In this document: positions 15,204 to 15,435 of the stretch, piece after piece
How the letters are laid out: every line of letters starts with the position of its first letter
Numbering within the stretch: the stretch's first letter is position 1
DNA from: Adhaeribacter sp.
GTDB taxonomy: Bacteria > Bacteroidota > Bacteroidia > Cytophagales > Hymenobacteraceae
Assembly: GCA_028288395.1 (NCBI GenBank)
Contig: JAQBNV010000229.1
Location: forward strand, 1-15,435
Length of the DNA stretch: 15,435 nucleotides
Direction: 5' to 3'
The notes under the pieces: model-generated
The model's database searches: none
Told to the model about the DNA's origin: nothing
The model's input: the letters and a program-made list of their open reading frames with translations, nothing else
Program-made: the position numbers and the translations under genes

Positions 15204-15222
15204 ATCTGCTTTCTAAGCAGAT
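15204..15222. promoter_or_regulatory. Short palindrome upstream of the SnoaL-like gene
   Basis: ATCTGCTT (15204–15211) and AAGCAGAT (15215–15222) form a perfect 8-bp inverted repeat with a 3-base centre, 43 bases upstream of the ATG at 15161. It could be a regulator's operator or a leader hairpin. No matching regulator gene is in the window. Confidence 0.3.
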
Positions 15223-15417
15223 ATTTAGAAGGTAGGTGTAATTCCGCAAAAAATATTAGTATTGCCGCCACTGACAAGCCGAAGGGCAGGGAGCGTCAGC
15301 GCAAAGCTGCCTCTTAAGTATTTGTAGAACTTAGGGGTATAATACCGCTAAATTTTAAGTGCCTTGAGATGCGCTAGTAATTACGAACAGTTGGTTTACT
15401 TAACTTAGTAAATCCAG

Positions 15418-15435
15418 ATGAAAGAAAAAAAGTTA
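15418..15435 (+). CDS. Possible start of a gene running off the right edge
   Basis: An ATG at 15418 opens a frame of six lysine-rich codons (MKEKKL) that runs to the window edge. This resembles the charged start of a signal peptide or small protein. The upstream 250 bases contain no other gene and include small dyads such as GGTATAATACC near 15335–15350, so a promoter could be there. Six codons are too few for an assignment. Confidence 0.25.

Overview
The window looks like a chromosomal housekeeping segment from a Bacteroidota bacterium, most likely order Cytophagales and possibly close to Hymenobacteraceae (inference from protein style, not tested). The evidence is the gene order pdxA–yceD(DUF177)–rpmF–plsX–fabH, the weak or absent Shine-Dalgarno sequences, and several TAnnTTTG-type -7 boxes, the promoter signature of this phylum. 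I see no phage genes, transposase, CRISPR array, tRNA or rRNA.

Left block (1–5402, minus strand): an M17 leucyl aminopeptidase, then pdxA (vitamin B6), then a compact lipid/ribosome operon of DUF177/YceD, ribosomal protein L32, PlsX and FabH. The last four genes appear to have their own promoter at 2846–2853, and the unit ends in a hairpin terminator next to the fabH stop. Five reading frames extend upstream of their likely true starts, so starts were moved: plsX to 2060, DUF177 to 2818, the aminopeptidase to 5402, mgtE to 6796 and the TIM-barrel protein to 10303. pdxA appears to start with GTG.

Middle block (5403–10232, plus strand): a 609-base divergent intergenic region with three separate inverted repeats, then rsmA, mgtE and a D-2-hydroxyacid dehydrogenase close together. 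A very strong hairpin terminator follows, sitting only about 30–60 bases before greA. greA and a HIT-family hydrolase form a pair closed by a second strong terminator.

Right block (10233–15435): a single-gene xylose-isomerase-like TIM-barrel protein converges on ruvC. Divergent from ruvC is a plus-strand trio: a DUF4202 protein, an exported metallo-beta-lactamase-fold protein and an exported Dabb-domain protein, ending in a terminator at 14398–14437. After about 300 bases without a gene comes a minus-strand SnoaL-like gene. Its frame is interrupted by one in-frame TGA exactly where a Trp is expected, and the family-typical C-terminal tail continues in the same frame beyond it. A new gene may begin at the extreme right edge.

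No clearly novel multi-gene system is visible. The observations most worth checking are the interrupted SnoaL-like gene, the hairpin before greA, the structured pepA–rsmA intergenic region and the exported MBL/Dabb pair.
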